A stretch of DNA of 35,887 nucleotides, taken from positions 1-35,887 of the forward strand of contig NZ_JRPD02000021.1 of NCBI RefSeq assembly GCF_000765805.2. Direction: 5' to 3'. The notes below the pieces were generated by a model. It searched no databases, was not told where the DNA came from, and worked only from the letters and a program-made list of their open reading frames with translations. Below, piece by piece: positions 7,859 through 16,951 of this stretch (position 1 is its first letter; each line of letters begins with the position of its first letter). Both the position numbers and the translations under genes were made by a program. Source of the stretch: Helicobacter muridarum (GTDB lineage: Bacteria > Campylobacterota > Campylobacteria > Campylobacterales > Helicobacteraceae).

Positions 7859-8072
7859 CATTAAATTAATGAATTTTAATTTAAAGTTTACAGAATTATA
7901 AGCTTAATTAATATGCTGTTATAAGCAATGTGTCTGATAATTGATGCCTAATTTAGATATTTTAAAAAGGCTTTGAAATCAATAACACTAGAATTTATTC
8001 ATTTTTGTTTTTACAATAAAGACTAAATAACTACAAAATATAAAAACTATCCAACAATAACAGGCAAAAATT

Positions 8073-8600
8073 TCAGCTATAAGTTATCGCGCATACAGCT
8101 ATAGCAAATCCGCTATCATGACTAATACTTGCAGAGATTTGCTTTATCTCGTATTTGTTATTTGTTTCTAGGTTCATTTTTGATTCTAAACTTAGGGCTA
8201 CATATGGCTTATTTAGAGAATCTTTATAGATACAAATATCATAAAATCCAAGCAAAGAGCCTATACCAACTCCAAAAGCCTTACTCAAAGCCTCTTTCAA
8301 CGACCAAAAGGCTGTTATACTTGATAGCTTATAATCACCAACTCGAAAATCTCTCTCTAAATCCCATAACGTTGAGCTAACATATTCTTCATAATAAGCT
8401 AGGTTTGTCTTATCAAAAACCCTAAGCCTAGTATTGCCCATGTTATCCAATATGAGACTTGGCTTAGAATCTAATCGCGTATTTAGCATAATAATCTCAC
8501 TTGGCAATAAAAAACGCTTTAAAAAAAAGAATCCATGACGATTGATAACTTTTTCCATACGTTCTATAGAAGCTATATCTGTCCCTACCTCTATATTCAT
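8073..8600 (-). CDS. acpS: Holo-[acyl-carrier-protein] synthase, enlarged
   Basis: Transfers 4'-phosphopantetheine from CoA to apo-ACP for fatty acid synthesis, in the cytoplasm. Family motifs are VGTDIASIERMEKV at the N-terminus (Mg-binding Asp), FWSLKEALSKAFGVGIG in the middle (the Glu of the KEA block) and ISASISHDSGFAIAV near the end. The start is taken at the ATG at 8600, 10 codons inside the longest frame, because GGAG lies 5 nt upstream and the family begins right at this point. The resulting 175 aa is about 55 residues longer than the usual size of about 120. The excess lies between LPSEI and FWSLKEA and includes NTRLRVFDKTNLAYYEEYVS. All catalytic blocks are intact, so it is probably active. 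Confidence 0.88.
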   Translation of the reverse strand: MNIEVGTDIASIERMEKVINRHGFFFLKRFLLPSEIIMLNTRLDSKPSLILDNMGNTRLRVFDKTNLAYYEEYVSSTLWDLERDFRVGDYKLSSITAFWSLKEALSKAFGVGIGSLLGFYDICIYKDSLNKPYVALSLESKMNLETNNKYEIKQISASISHDSGFAIAVCAITYS

Positions 8601-8748
8601 ACATTCTCCATTATCATAGCAGTAACTCAAAGTTAATATAAGATGGTAAAGTAGGTCATAACCAATAAAGCAAAAACTAGAATCTAAACCATAAGTTTAG
8701 CATTGTAACAAGCTAATTTGTTTATATTGGTTTTATAAAACATAGAAT

Positions 8749-10584
8749 CTACTTCATAATTGCAGGATTATTGTATATCAATGTCTTATCAAGCAATTCT
8801 TGCAAATTGACATCTTTGCCAAAGATTTTTTCATATATAATGAAATTTGCAATAATCTTCATACCATAGAATCTAGTCTCTTCAAGCGGAATAAGTTCCA
8901 TGCTAAGCCATGGTTCATATTTTCTATTTTTCAAAAACAATTCATTTTTAGCAAGTAGTCTGCGCAGGAATCCAGGTCCACCATTATAAGCATAAGACAC
9001 AAATAACGGATTATTGTATTCTTTTTGCAATTGTTTAATAAAATGTCTACCCATTTCAAAGGCAATCTTTGGATCGAATAAGTCATTATAGTTGATATTT
9101 TTTAACCCCATTTCCTTGGCAAATGGCTTTACATTTGCTGGCATAATTTGCATAATTCCAAGCGCGAATGATTTAGAAATTAATGTAGGAATAAAATAGC
9201 TCTCCTGTCTAGCAATGGAGAATACAAAGCTTTGTTCTTCTACATTGTTCCAATTAATCAAACCCTCATAAGGTGATATATAGTAATTCTTAGAGTATTT
9301 GTCAATTTTTTGCATAACATAGGCTAATTGTGGCATAGTATCCTTGTAAGAAAAGTAAGGCACTGACTTTGCAAGAGCTACTGGATCATTACTATTTATC
9401 ATAGTCTTAGAGATATTCTGCCATACATAAGGATCTTTTGTATCAAAAGGCGGGTTAACTAAGGCTAAAGACGGAAGAGTGCTTACAACCTCAAATGATG
9501 GTGGCTTTTTTAGCTTCTGGTTAGCATAAATGCTAAATATATTCACTTGCTTACTTGTTGATAATTGGTCTAAATGCCTAGAATCATTAGTTGCTAAATA
9601 TTGCCAAAATAAAGCCCTATCAATAAAAAATGGTACGTTGCTAGCATTTTGAGCACGTTTAAAATATTCTATTGCTTTTTTCTTTGATCCAAAACGTAAC
9701 TCATTGATTCCAAGTAGAAATAGGGTATTATGAGGAGCTTGGGTTATATTGCTCTTTAGTAAGGCTGTTTTTAGATTATGTAATTTAGAATCTAAAACAA
9801 TGCTATTTAATATTGAATAGAATCCATTTGTCTTATAACTACTTAATCTCTCAATGTCCTTTGCCATATCATCAGAGTGCATTCTGCTTTTCTCATCAGC
9901 ACTTAAAGCATGATACACCATTGCAAACACTATGGAATTTTCCTTAAATATATCCTTTGTGCGATTAGGAGAATGCAAAACTTTAATTGCCCTTGCAGTG
10001 TCCTTGTGTGTCTTATCAAGCTTTGCTTTTATAACTTCTACTTCCTTACTTGGCAATGTTTTAAACGCAGATAACTTACTTCGTGCCGCAATAGCTAAAC
10101 AAGCATTATCTTCTTTTTGTGCTAGTTTTAAGCTCATTTTTGCACATTCCATATCTCTAGGAAGCTTCTCTGTTTTGCCTATTTTATCTAAGACTCGTCG
10201 TAGATATGGGTTTTTTGCATTCAACAACTTATATACTTCATTAACTTCTTGCGCATTCAATGTATTTTCTGTTAAATATTGCCATATATAAAAATCGCGC
10301 ACAATACCCTTTGGTTTATCTTTAATATAATGGTTGAAGAATTCCCTGCCTTTTAGCTGGATTGTAGGAGATTTAGAATCTACCTTATCATACATTATGT
10401 TGTCTTGTGATGATTGATTGGACTGCTTGCTTGGCTGAATTAGCTTATTATCACTTATTTTATATTGCTTTGTGGTAGTCTTATTGTCATGTGTAAAATC
10501 AATAATGCTATCTGCGAAAAGCATAATATTAAAGAATTGCAGCAAGACAAATAAATATACCAGATGTAGCGCATTCTTTGACAT
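8749..10584 (-). CDS. slt: Soluble lytic murein transglycosylase
   Basis: Periplasmic lytic transglycosylase that cleaves peptidoglycan between MurNAc and GlcNAc, forming 1,6-anhydroMurNAc. It starts with a signal peptide (LVYLFVLLQFFNIMLFAD). A long alpha-helical superhelix domain follows. The C-terminal SLT domain (about residues 450-560) has catalytic Glu461 in IARQESYF, then SFALGIMQIMP and SYAYNGGPG, all diagnostic. At 611 aa it is of Slt70 type. It is the third gene of a gltX2-yggT-slt run with 12 nt before it, the same order as HP0643-HP0645 in H. pylori. Membrane-bound Mlt enzymes are excluded by the architecture and the lack of a lipobox. Confidence 0.92.
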   Translation of the reverse strand: MSKNALHLVYLFVLLQFFNIMLFADSIIDFTHDNKTTTKQYKISDNKLIQPSKQSNQSSQDNIMYDKVDSKSPTIQLKGREFFNHYIKDKPKGIVRDFYIWQYLTENTLNAQEVNEVYKLLNAKNPYLRRVLDKIGKTEKLPRDMECAKMSLKLAQKEDNACLAIAARSKLSAFKTLPSKEVEVIKAKLDKTHKDTARAIKVLHSPNRTKDIFKENSIVFAMVYHALSADEKSRMHSDDMAKDIERLSSYKTNGFYSILNSIVLDSKLHNLKTALLKSNITQAPHNTLFLLGINELRFGSKKKAIEYFKRAQNASNVPFFIDRALFWQYLATNDSRHLDQLSTSKQVNIFSIYANQKLKKPPSFEVVSTLPSLALVNPPFDTKDPYVWQNISKTMINSNDPVALAKSVPYFSYKDTMPQLAYVMQKIDKYSKNYYISPYEGLINWNNVEEQSFVFSIARQESYFIPTLISKSFALGIMQIMPANVKPFAKEMGLKNINYNDLFDPKIAFEMGRHFIKQLQKEYNNPLFVSYAYNGGPGFLRRLLAKNELFLKNRKYEPWLSMELIPLEETRFYGMKIIANFIIYEKIFGKDVNLQELLDKTLIYNNPAIMK

Positions 10585-10596
10585 GTATTTCCTTAG

Positions 10597-10884
10597 TTAA
10601 TGGAATCCCATAAGAAACCTAGCAACAGTAAGATTAATAAACTGCCCTATTAAAATCACCAAAAACGGCGCAAATTCAAGACCATTGTATTCAGTCTTCA
10701 TTACTTTTTTTAATGCCGCATAAGAAGGATAAGTTATTTTATTAATAATAATTACAATATTACTATAAGGATCTGCTCTAGCAAGATTTAGTATCGCACC
10801 AATAAAAATTACCCAGCAATACAATGTTATTATCCAATACATGATTGTGCCTATTGCATTGCATACCAATACCAAAAATGTCAT
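10597..10884 (-). CDS. YggT family membrane protein
   Basis: A small integral membrane protein of 95 aa with two hydrophobic segments (residues about 5-35 and 70-90) flanking an amphipathic stretch, ILNLARADPYSNIVIIINKIT. This matches the YggT family, whose precise role is unsettled (links to osmotic tolerance and division have been proposed). It lies between gltX2 and slt with gaps of 9 and 12 nt, so it is certainly co-transcribed with them. The same trio occurs in H. pylori. Confidence 0.85.
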   Translation of the reverse strand: MTFLVLVCNAIGTIMYWIITLYCWVIFIGAILNLARADPYSNIVIIINKITYPSYAALKKVMKTEYNGLEFAPFLVILIGQFINLTVARFLMGFH

Positions 10885-10893
10885 AATATCTCC

Positions 10894-12264
10894 TTAAGTT
10901 ATTGCTAGAATAAGCGGTATATGTTGCTTTATGGGCTGATATAGTTTATCTAGCTCTACCCCATGTTCAACCCCACTTAGAATCATACGTAATGGTTTAA
11001 ATAATGCTTTACCTTTTAATTTAGTTTCAGCTGAAATATAATTTTTCATATCCTCATAATTATCAAAGCTAGACTTTTGCTTAAAAACAGAGATAATGCT
11101 ATCAAACTCAATTTCAAATCCATGTAGATTCTCTTTTTTTGCAGAAATGGGCTTGAATATGCTGCAAAACTTACTAATTAGCTCATGCGCACTACTAATT
11201 TCATTGGCATATAAGAGGATAATTTCATCAAAATCCTGATTAATTAGAATTCTATTTCGCTTACTATAAAATTCCAGCTGTTTATCTATGGCTTCTTGTA
11301 GCTTGGGATAGAATCCACGCCTATAAGTGATATTTTGCAAAGATTTTCTCAACATATCGCGATTAATTTGCAACAGCTTTTTGTAATCAAAGCGCGCCGC
11401 ATTGCTAGATATATACTCTACATCAAAATAGGATAAACATTCCTCATAACCAAACAACTCTCCTACTTGTGTTTCTAGTTTGCCATTACCTAGCAATATT
11501 AAGTAATTTGCTATTGCATTTGGTTCTAATCCTTCTGATAAAAGCCACTCTACGCTTGATGCCTTATCCCTTTTGGACATTTTTTTATTTTCTTCGTTTA
11601 GAATTAATGGCAAATGTGCATATCGTATATTAGTATAAAATCCTAATGCTTGTCGTATAAGAATCTGCTTTGGGGTATTGCTGATATGATCCTCACCTCT
11701 AATAATATAGCTCATATCCCTATCATCAACACTACATGCAAAATTATATGTAGGAATATCATTACGCATAATTACAAAACTATCTATTTCATTAGCATTA
11801 AAATGCAAATCTCCTCTAATAGAATCATAAAAGCTTACATTTTTACTTGCGCGCAATCGTATGATTGGACTTGCAGTCTTATTGCCTTTTTCTAACTGCG
11901 CCCATGTATCATCATATCTAAAGGCAACTTTATTTCTTTTTGCTTCTTCACGCTTATTTTCTAAAAATTCTTTTGAACAATAGCAATAAAAAGCCTTGTC
12001 TTCCTTCAATAGTCTATGCGCTAATTCTCTATGCAAAGGAAAATTATTACTTTGATAAATCACGTCATCATATTTAATATGAAAATTATCAAGAAGCCAT
12101 AAAATCCTCTTATCTTTGCCTTCTATATTACGATCTAAATCAGTATCTTCTATTCGGATAATGAAAGGCTGTTGCAATTTCTGCGCCATAAGATAATTAA
12201 ATATTGCAGCACGTAAATTGCCTGTGTGCATGTCGCCTGTAGGAGAAGGTGCAAATCTTAGCAT
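10894..12264 (-). CDS. gltX2: Glutamyl-tRNA synthetase, GltX2 type (probably tRNA-Gln-specific)
   Basis: Class I aminoacyl-tRNA synthetase, 456 aa. The start MLRFAPSPTGDMHTGN carries the HIGH-type motif (His13-Thr-Gly-Asn). IRIEDTDLDR binds glutamate and ATP, YIIRGEDHISNTP lies in the middle, and KMSKR is at about 228-232. Helicobacter has two such enzymes. GltX1 charges tRNA-Glu; GltX2 mischarges tRNA-Gln with Glu for later amidation by GatCAB. The short N-terminus directly at MLRFAPSPTGDMH and the linkage to yggT and slt point to GltX2 (HP0643 type). Its partner gltX1 is not in the window. Enzyme class is firm; tRNA-Gln specificity follows from orthology only. Confidence 0.9.
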   Translation of the reverse strand: MLRFAPSPTGDMHTGNLRAAIFNYLMAQKLQQPFIIRIEDTDLDRNIEGKDKRILWLLDNFHIKYDDVIYQSNNFPLHRELAHRLLKEDKAFYCYCSKEFLENKREEAKRNKVAFRYDDTWAQLEKGNKTASPIIRLRASKNVSFYDSIRGDLHFNANEIDSFVIMRNDIPTYNFACSVDDRDMSYIIRGEDHISNTPKQILIRQALGFYTNIRYAHLPLILNEENKKMSKRDKASSVEWLLSEGLEPNAIANYLILLGNGKLETQVGELFGYEECLSYFDVEYISSNAARFDYKKLLQINRDMLRKSLQNITYRRGFYPKLQEAIDKQLEFYSKRNRILINQDFDEIILLYANEISSAHELISKFCSIFKPISAKKENLHGFEIEFDSIISVFKQKSSFDNYEDMKNYISAETKLKGKALFKPLRMILSGVEHGVELDKLYQPIKQHIPLILAIT

Positions 12265-12508
12265 AAAAACCTCTAATGAAAACTTCTCGCGATTATAGCG
12301 AAATACAAATTTACTTGATGACTTGATATAGGATTTACAACAAGTAGTTTATTATTAATATTATAAGATTATAATTATTTAACTATATTAAAAGACATTT
12401 AGTAATATAAAAATCAATATCTTAGAACTATTCTACAAAACATTTAACCAAAATAGCAAATTAATTATTTCTTAAGTTTATAGCATTACTAAGAGATTAT
12501 AGCGATAA

Positions 12509-13912
12509 TTATATATCTAGCCATGTCTCTAATACATGAATCTGCCTTTTAACCTCATCGCTATTGCAACCGCCTATGCTATTTCTTCTTTGCATAGAAT
12601 CCTCCAAATTCAAAGCAGAAGAAAGCTTATCTATATTAATTGCTACACCATCTCCCAACTCCTTTACTAGCAATGCTTGTAAATCTTGAATATCAACTTG
12701 ACTTAAATCAAGTCCTTCTTTCTCAGCATAGCGCACACAAATACCTGTAACATGGTGTGCTTCTCGGAATGGAATCCCAAGCTCTTGCACTAAGAAATCA
12801 GCTAAATCTGTAGCAACCAAATGCCCTACTTCGCACATTTTGCGCATATTTTCTTTATTGATATGCAATGTTTTTAAACTTGCATTTAGAATTTCAAGGC
12901 AAATATGCGCAGTCTGAACAGAATCAAATACAGATTCTTTATCCTCTTGCATATCTTTATTGTATGCAAAAGGCAATGATTTCATAGTAGTTAGTAAGGC
13001 GATTAGATTCCCATAAGCCCGTCCACATTTGCCGCGTAGCAATTCGGCTACATCTGGATTCTTTTTTTGTGGCATAATGGAGCTGCCTGTCGCAAAATCA
13101 TCTGCAAACGCAACAAATCCAAATTCATAACTACTCCATATAATAAGCTCTTCGGCAAGCCTTGAAATATGCAACATAATCATTGAAATATCATATAGCA
13201 AATCTAATGCAAAATCTCTTTGTGCAACAGAATCCATAGCATTCAAGCTAGCAGATTCAAAGCCTAAGCCTAATGCTAGATTCTCTCTTTCATTTTTGTA
13301 TGGAGTCCCAGCCAATGCAGCACTACCTAATGGACATTCATTGATCATAGATAAACTATTTCGCAATCTTTGTATATCTCTCTTAAACCCCATGCACCAA
13401 GCAACTATATGATATCCAAAGTTAATTGGTTGCGCATGTTGCAAATGTGTCATTCCAGGCATAAGTGTATGTGTATGCTGCTTTGCTATATTCAAAAGCG
13501 TTTGAATGAGTTTGCCAAGTAAGCCTTGCAACACTATATTTGCCTTACGACAATAAAGCATAAAATCAAGTGCTACTTGATCATTGCGACTACGTGCAGT
13601 GTGCAACTTCTTACCTGCCTGTCCTATTTTCTTACATAACTCATTTTCTATTGCAGTATGAATATCTTCATTTTCTAATGAAAATGAGAATTTATCTTTT
13701 ATAATCTCGCTTGATATCTCCCTCAAGCCATTTAGAATCAAATCTAGCTCATTAACTTCCAATAATCCAATACTATAAAGCATCTTAGCATGCTCCATTG
13801 AGCCTTGTATATCCTCCTCCCAAAGATTTTTATCAAATGTAATGCTGGCATTAAATCTCTCAAGAAGTTCATTCATAGATTCATTAAACCTACCGCCCCA
13901 AAGCTTTGCCAT
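12509..13912 (-). CDS. argH: Argininosuccinate lyase
   Basis: Splits argininosuccinate into arginine and fumarate, the last step of arginine synthesis. The fumarase/aspartase-fold signature GSSIMPQKKNPDVAELLRGK (from about residue 276) contains the catalytic serine loop. MTHLQHAQP (about 154-162) carries the general-acid His, and TARSRNDQVALD (about 105-116) binds substrate. 467 aa is standard. It begins MAKLWGGRF, as in most family members. It stands alone with its own promoter; argG and the other arg genes are not near. H. pylori is an arginine auxotroph without this gene, so its presence suggests a different nutritional profile. Confidence 0.95.
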   Translation of the reverse strand: MAKLWGGRFNESMNELLERFNASITFDKNLWEEDIQGSMEHAKMLYSIGLLEVNELDLILNGLREISSEIIKDKFSFSLENEDIHTAIENELCKKIGQAGKKLHTARSRNDQVALDFMLYCRKANIVLQGLLGKLIQTLLNIAKQHTHTLMPGMTHLQHAQPINFGYHIVAWCMGFKRDIQRLRNSLSMINECPLGSAALAGTPYKNERENLALGLGFESASLNAMDSVAQRDFALDLLYDISMIMLHISRLAEELIIWSSYEFGFVAFADDFATGSSIMPQKKNPDVAELLRGKCGRAYGNLIALLTTMKSLPFAYNKDMQEDKESVFDSVQTAHICLEILNASLKTLHINKENMRKMCEVGHLVATDLADFLVQELGIPFREAHHVTGICVRYAEKEGLDLSQVDIQDLQALLVKELGDGVAINIDKLSSALNLEDSMQRRNSIGGCNSDEVKRQIHVLETWLDI

Positions 13913-13943
13913 AAATGTCCTTTCTAAACATGATATATAGAGA

Positions 13944-13949
13944 ATTATA
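13944..13949 (-). promoter_or_regulatory. Putative sigma70 -10 box of argH
   Basis: TATAAT on the minus strand, 31 nt before the argH ATG, which leaves a leader of about 25 nt. AAAGGA serves as the SD. No -35 is evident. Confidence 0.5.
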
Positions 13950-13996
13950 ATGTTTTTCTTATAAATACCAAATTCAAGTTTTGAATCTAGCCTACT

Positions 13997-14332
13997 TCAA
14001 GGCTGCAATATAAGCCTATGCAAAGAAATAATATTTCTTCCTTGATCATTACTAGCCTCTCCCTTGAATAATAAAAAAGTGTAAGATTGGTTGTTAATAG
14101 TTTGAATACTAATCTGATTTGGATTATTTTGCTTAAAGGCATTTATAAGATTCCTACTTGCTTCCTCGTAGAGATGTATCTCTTGTTTTGATTCTTGAAT
14201 CATCTCCTCTTGTAAATAAGCTAAGCTAAGAAATGTAAAAGATGAAATAGCTACTGCAAATATGCAATCAAGAAATATGAAAGCATAGCTATGATTAGAT
14301 GTATCTAAATTACATGATATATTAGATTGCAT
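13997..14332 (-). CDS. Small membrane-anchored protein with a pilin-like N-terminus
   Basis: I do not recognise this 111-aa protein. After a 16-residue polar start comes one hydrophobic helix (AFIFLDCIFAVAISSFTFLS, about 17-36), then a charged coiled-coil-like stretch (QEEMIQESKQEIHLYEEASR) and a small beta-rich tail (IQTINNQSYTFLLFKGE). The layout FxxLD-hydrophobic helix-amphipathic helix resembles type IV minor pilins and pseudopilins (consensus GFxLLE). The processing Gly is not in place and Asp replaces the usual Glu5. It could act with the pseudopilin at 27.7 kb in a competence or type II-like machine, or be an unrelated bitopic protein. It lies between purM and argH on the same strand. 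Confidence 0.5.
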   Translation of the reverse strand: MQSNISCNLDTSNHSYAFIFLDCIFAVAISSFTFLSLAYLQEEMIQESKQEIHLYEEASRNLINAFKQNNPNQISIQTINNQSYTFLLFKGEASNDQGRNIISLHRLILQP

Positions 14333-14454
14333 ATTGGTTAAACCTCGAGATTATGCGCTTTGAGCAATGATTATATACCATTGTCTATAAGTTTCATTAG
14401 AATCAAATGCAATATGTAAAAAGGGTGAAAATAAAATATATTTGAGATATTTAT

Positions 14455-15462
14455 TCATCGAATAATGACTTCTCGCAACCCAGATTCTATATGTCCAATT
14501 ACATATGCATCGCTATTAGATATTATATTAAGAACATGCTCTTTTGGAACTATAAGCACCATGCCAACCCCCATATTGAATACTAAAAATGCCTCCTCCT
14601 TACTAATATATGGCAGAAAAATATTAAAAACTGAAGGGATTTTGATACTAGATTCATCTATTATGGCACAAACATCATCGCCTAATATACGAACTACATT
14701 TTCCTTCAATCCTCCTCCTGTAATATGAGCTAACCCTTTTATCTCATTATTGAAATGCAAGAATTCTTTAACATAGATTCTTGTTGGCTCTAACATAGAT
14801 TGGAGCAGCGTTTTACCGTTTTGCATTACTTGAGTAATGCCTATATTTCTCGATTCTATAATACCTCGAACAAGGGAGAATCCATTGCTATGCAAACCAC
14901 TACTAGGAAGAGCTAGAATAATGTCTCCGCTTTGTATAGATTGCCTCTTTTGCAAATCTTCTTTTTCGGCAATACCAACAGCAAAACCAGCCAAATCAAA
15001 TTCTCCCTTAGAATAAATGCTTGGCATTTCAGCAGTTTCTCCGCCAATTAACGCACAACCAGATTGCTCACAAGCCGTTGCAATGCCCTTAATAACGCGC
15101 AGAGCGTTATTTGTATCTAACTTATGAGTAGCATAATAATCTAAGAAAAACAAAGGCTTAGCAAAGTCACATATCAAATCATTTACACACATAGCCACCA
15201 AATCTATGCCTATATTATCTAACATATCATGCTCTATTGCCATTTTTAGTTTAGAGCCTACTCCATCAGTAGCCGAGCATAACACAGGATTTTTATATCC
15301 ATTTGGTAATTCAAAGCAACCAGAAAATCCACCAAGCCCACCAAGCACTAACGGATTAAAAGTTTTTTTAACAACATGCTTTAATTCTTGCACAAATCGA
15401 TTGCCCTCTGCAATATCAACGCCAAAATTTTTATAAGTTAAAGTGTCCAAAGTCTTATCCAA
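14455..15462 (-). CDS. purM: Phosphoribosylformylglycinamidine cyclo-ligase (AIR synthetase)
   Basis: Converts FGAM to aminoimidazole ribotide with ATP in de novo purine synthesis, downstream of the PurS-PurQ-PurL step. Motifs are LTYKNFGVDI at the N-terminus, LCSATDGVGSKLKMA (the metal/ATP DGVGSK loop), IGGETAEMPSIY and GLHSNGFSLVR. 335 aa is close to the family norm. The only plausible start is TTG at 15462: a stop lies five codons upstream and no ATG is available. No clear SD precedes it, so translation is probably modest. It is divergent from ffh. purS and purQ lie 10 kb away; purL is not in the window. Confidence 0.93.
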   Translation of the reverse strand: MDKTLDTLTYKNFGVDIAEGNRFVQELKHVVKKTFNPLVLGGLGGFSGCFELPNGYKNPVLCSATDGVGSKLKMAIEHDMLDNIGIDLVAMCVNDLICDFAKPLFFLDYYATHKLDTNNALRVIKGIATACEQSGCALIGGETAEMPSIYSKGEFDLAGFAVGIAEKEDLQKRQSIQSGDIILALPSSGLHSNGFSLVRGIIESRNIGITQVMQNGKTLLQSMLEPTRIYVKEFLHFNNEIKGLAHITGGGLKENVVRILGDDVCAIIDESSIKIPSVFNIFLPYISKEEAFLVFNMGVGMVLIVPKEHVLNIISNSDAYVIGHIESGLREVIIR

Positions 15463-15564
15463 ATATGTGATTTATAATTTAAAATCTTATTCTATGGTAT
15501 CAGAATCTATATAAAGAGAACTTTAATTTGAATCTATGCTTATGGCTTAGCCCTAATATTTGGT

Positions 15565-15570
15565 TATAAT
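15565..15570 (+). promoter_or_regulatory. Putative sigma70 -10 box of ffh
   Basis: TATAAT preceded by TTTGGT, 41 nt upstream of the ffh ATG at 15611. This also supports starting ffh at 15611: the longer frame, from 15560, would begin upstream of the likely transcript start. Confidence 0.5.
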
Positions 15571-15610
15571 TTCTAATCATTCTTATACATATATTACAAA
15601 AAGGTTAGTA

Positions 15611-16942
15611 ATGTTTGAGAGTTTAAGTAGCGGATTCCGCAGTATAATTAATAAAATGCGCTTTAGCGATGACGAAAAATCACTAGATAGAGCATTAGAT
15701 GAGCTAAAGAAGATTCTATTAAAAAGCGATGTATATCATAAAACAACAAAAGAAATTCTCCAAAAAACAAAAATAAAGACAAAAGAGAAGGGGATAGGTA
15801 GAGAAAACTTCTTGCAAGCTTTAAGTAGCTCACTACTAGAAATTTTAGCTGTTAGTGGTAATTATGGATTCACATACGCCAAAAAACCGCCAACCAATGT
15901 GCTAATGTGTGGGTTGCAGGGTAGTGGAAAAACTACTACTAGCGCGAAACTAGCAAATTACCTAAAGTTACGAAATAAGAAAGTTTTGCTTGTGCCATGC
16001 GATTTACAAAGATTAGCAGCTGTTACACAGCTAAAAATATTGGGAGAGCAAATTGAAGTAGAAGTATTCGAATCATCTAGTCAAAGCCCCATAGAAGTAG
16101 CTAAAGAAGCAATACAATACACCCAAAAATCGCAGTTTGATGTAGTTATATATGATACAGCAGGCAGGCTTGCTATTAGCGAGGAGCTTATGCAAGAACT
16201 CATCGATATTAAAGCTATTGTAAATCCTCATGATATATTCTATGTAGCAGATTCCCTAAGTGGACAAGATGGAGTTAGAAGTGCGACTAGTTTCCATGAA
16301 AAAATACATTTAAGTGGAGTGATATTAAGCAAGTTTGATAGCGATTCTAAAGGAGGTATTGCGCTATCAATTGCATATCAAATTGGAATTCCGCTTCGTT
16401 TTGTGGGAACTGGAGAAAAGATTGCTGATATTGATCTTTTCTTGCCTGATAGAATCATATCTAGGCTTATGGGAGCTGGAGATATTGCTACTTTAGCAGA
16501 GAAAACATCTATAGTAATTGATGCAAAAGAAGCAAAGGATATACACAAGAAGATAAAGAAAGGCAATTTCACATTTACGGATTTTTTAAACCAAATTGAA
16601 AATGTCAAGAAATTAGGCTCTGTAAGCTCGATTATGTCTATGATTCCTGGTATGGGCAACATGGCTAAATCACTAAAGGACGTAGATTTGGATAACTCTG
16701 AAGAAATCAAAATTATTCGCGCTATGGTGAATTCCATGACACCAAAAGAAAGGGAGAATCCAAGCTTATTAAACGGCTCAAGACGCAAACGTATAGCACT
16801 AGGTAGTGGGCTACATGTAAGTGATATAAATCGAGCCTTGAAGCAATTCGATCAAGCAAGCAAGATTGCTAAGAAACTAAGCCAAAAAGGTGGAGTGCAA
16901 AATTTCCTAGGCATGCTCTCTTCACAGCAGATTCCAAGATAG
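15611..16942 (+). CDS. ffh: Signal recognition particle GTPase Ffh (SRP54)
   Basis: Protein part of the signal recognition particle, which binds 4.5S RNA and targets nascent inner-membrane proteins to FtsY. The start is the ATG at 15611 (MFESLSSGFRSII), with AAGG upstream and the family's usual N-terminus; 443 aa. The order is an N domain, then a G domain with P-loop GLQGSGKTTTSAKLA, DTAGR and SKFDSDSKGG (TKLDGDARGG in most bacteria). The Met-rich M domain follows with SMIPGMGNMAK and the RNA-binding GSRRKRIALGSG. The Sel1 gene follows after 9 nt, so the two are probably co-transcribed. rpsP, a frequent neighbour in Campylobacterota, is missing here. The SRP RNA gene was not seen. Confidence 0.95.
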   Translation: MFESLSSGFRSIINKMRFSDDEKSLDRALDELKKILLKSDVYHKTTKEILQKTKIKTKEKGIGRENFLQALSSSLLEILAVSGNYGFTYAKKPPTNVLMCGLQGSGKTTTSAKLANYLKLRNKKVLLVPCDLQRLAAVTQLKILGEQIEVEVFESSSQSPIEVAKEAIQYTQKSQFDVVIYDTAGRLAISEELMQELIDIKAIVNPHDIFYVADSLSGQDGVRSATSFHEKIHLSGVILSKFDSDSKGGIALSIAYQIGIPLRFVGTGEKIADIDLFLPDRIISRLMGAGDIATLAEKTSIVIDAKEAKDIHKKIKKGNFTFTDFLNQIENVKKLGSVSSIMSMIPGMGNMAKSLKDVDLDNSEEIKIIRAMVNSMTPKERENPSLLNGSRRKRIALGSGLHVSDINRALKQFDQASKIAKKLSQKGGVQNFLGMLSSQQIPR

Positions 16943-16951
16943 GAATTAGAT

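Noticed and set aside
15463-15610. Extended N-terminus of Ffh from ATG 15560
   Set aside because: The extra 17 residues precede the family's conserved start, and the -10 box lies within them.
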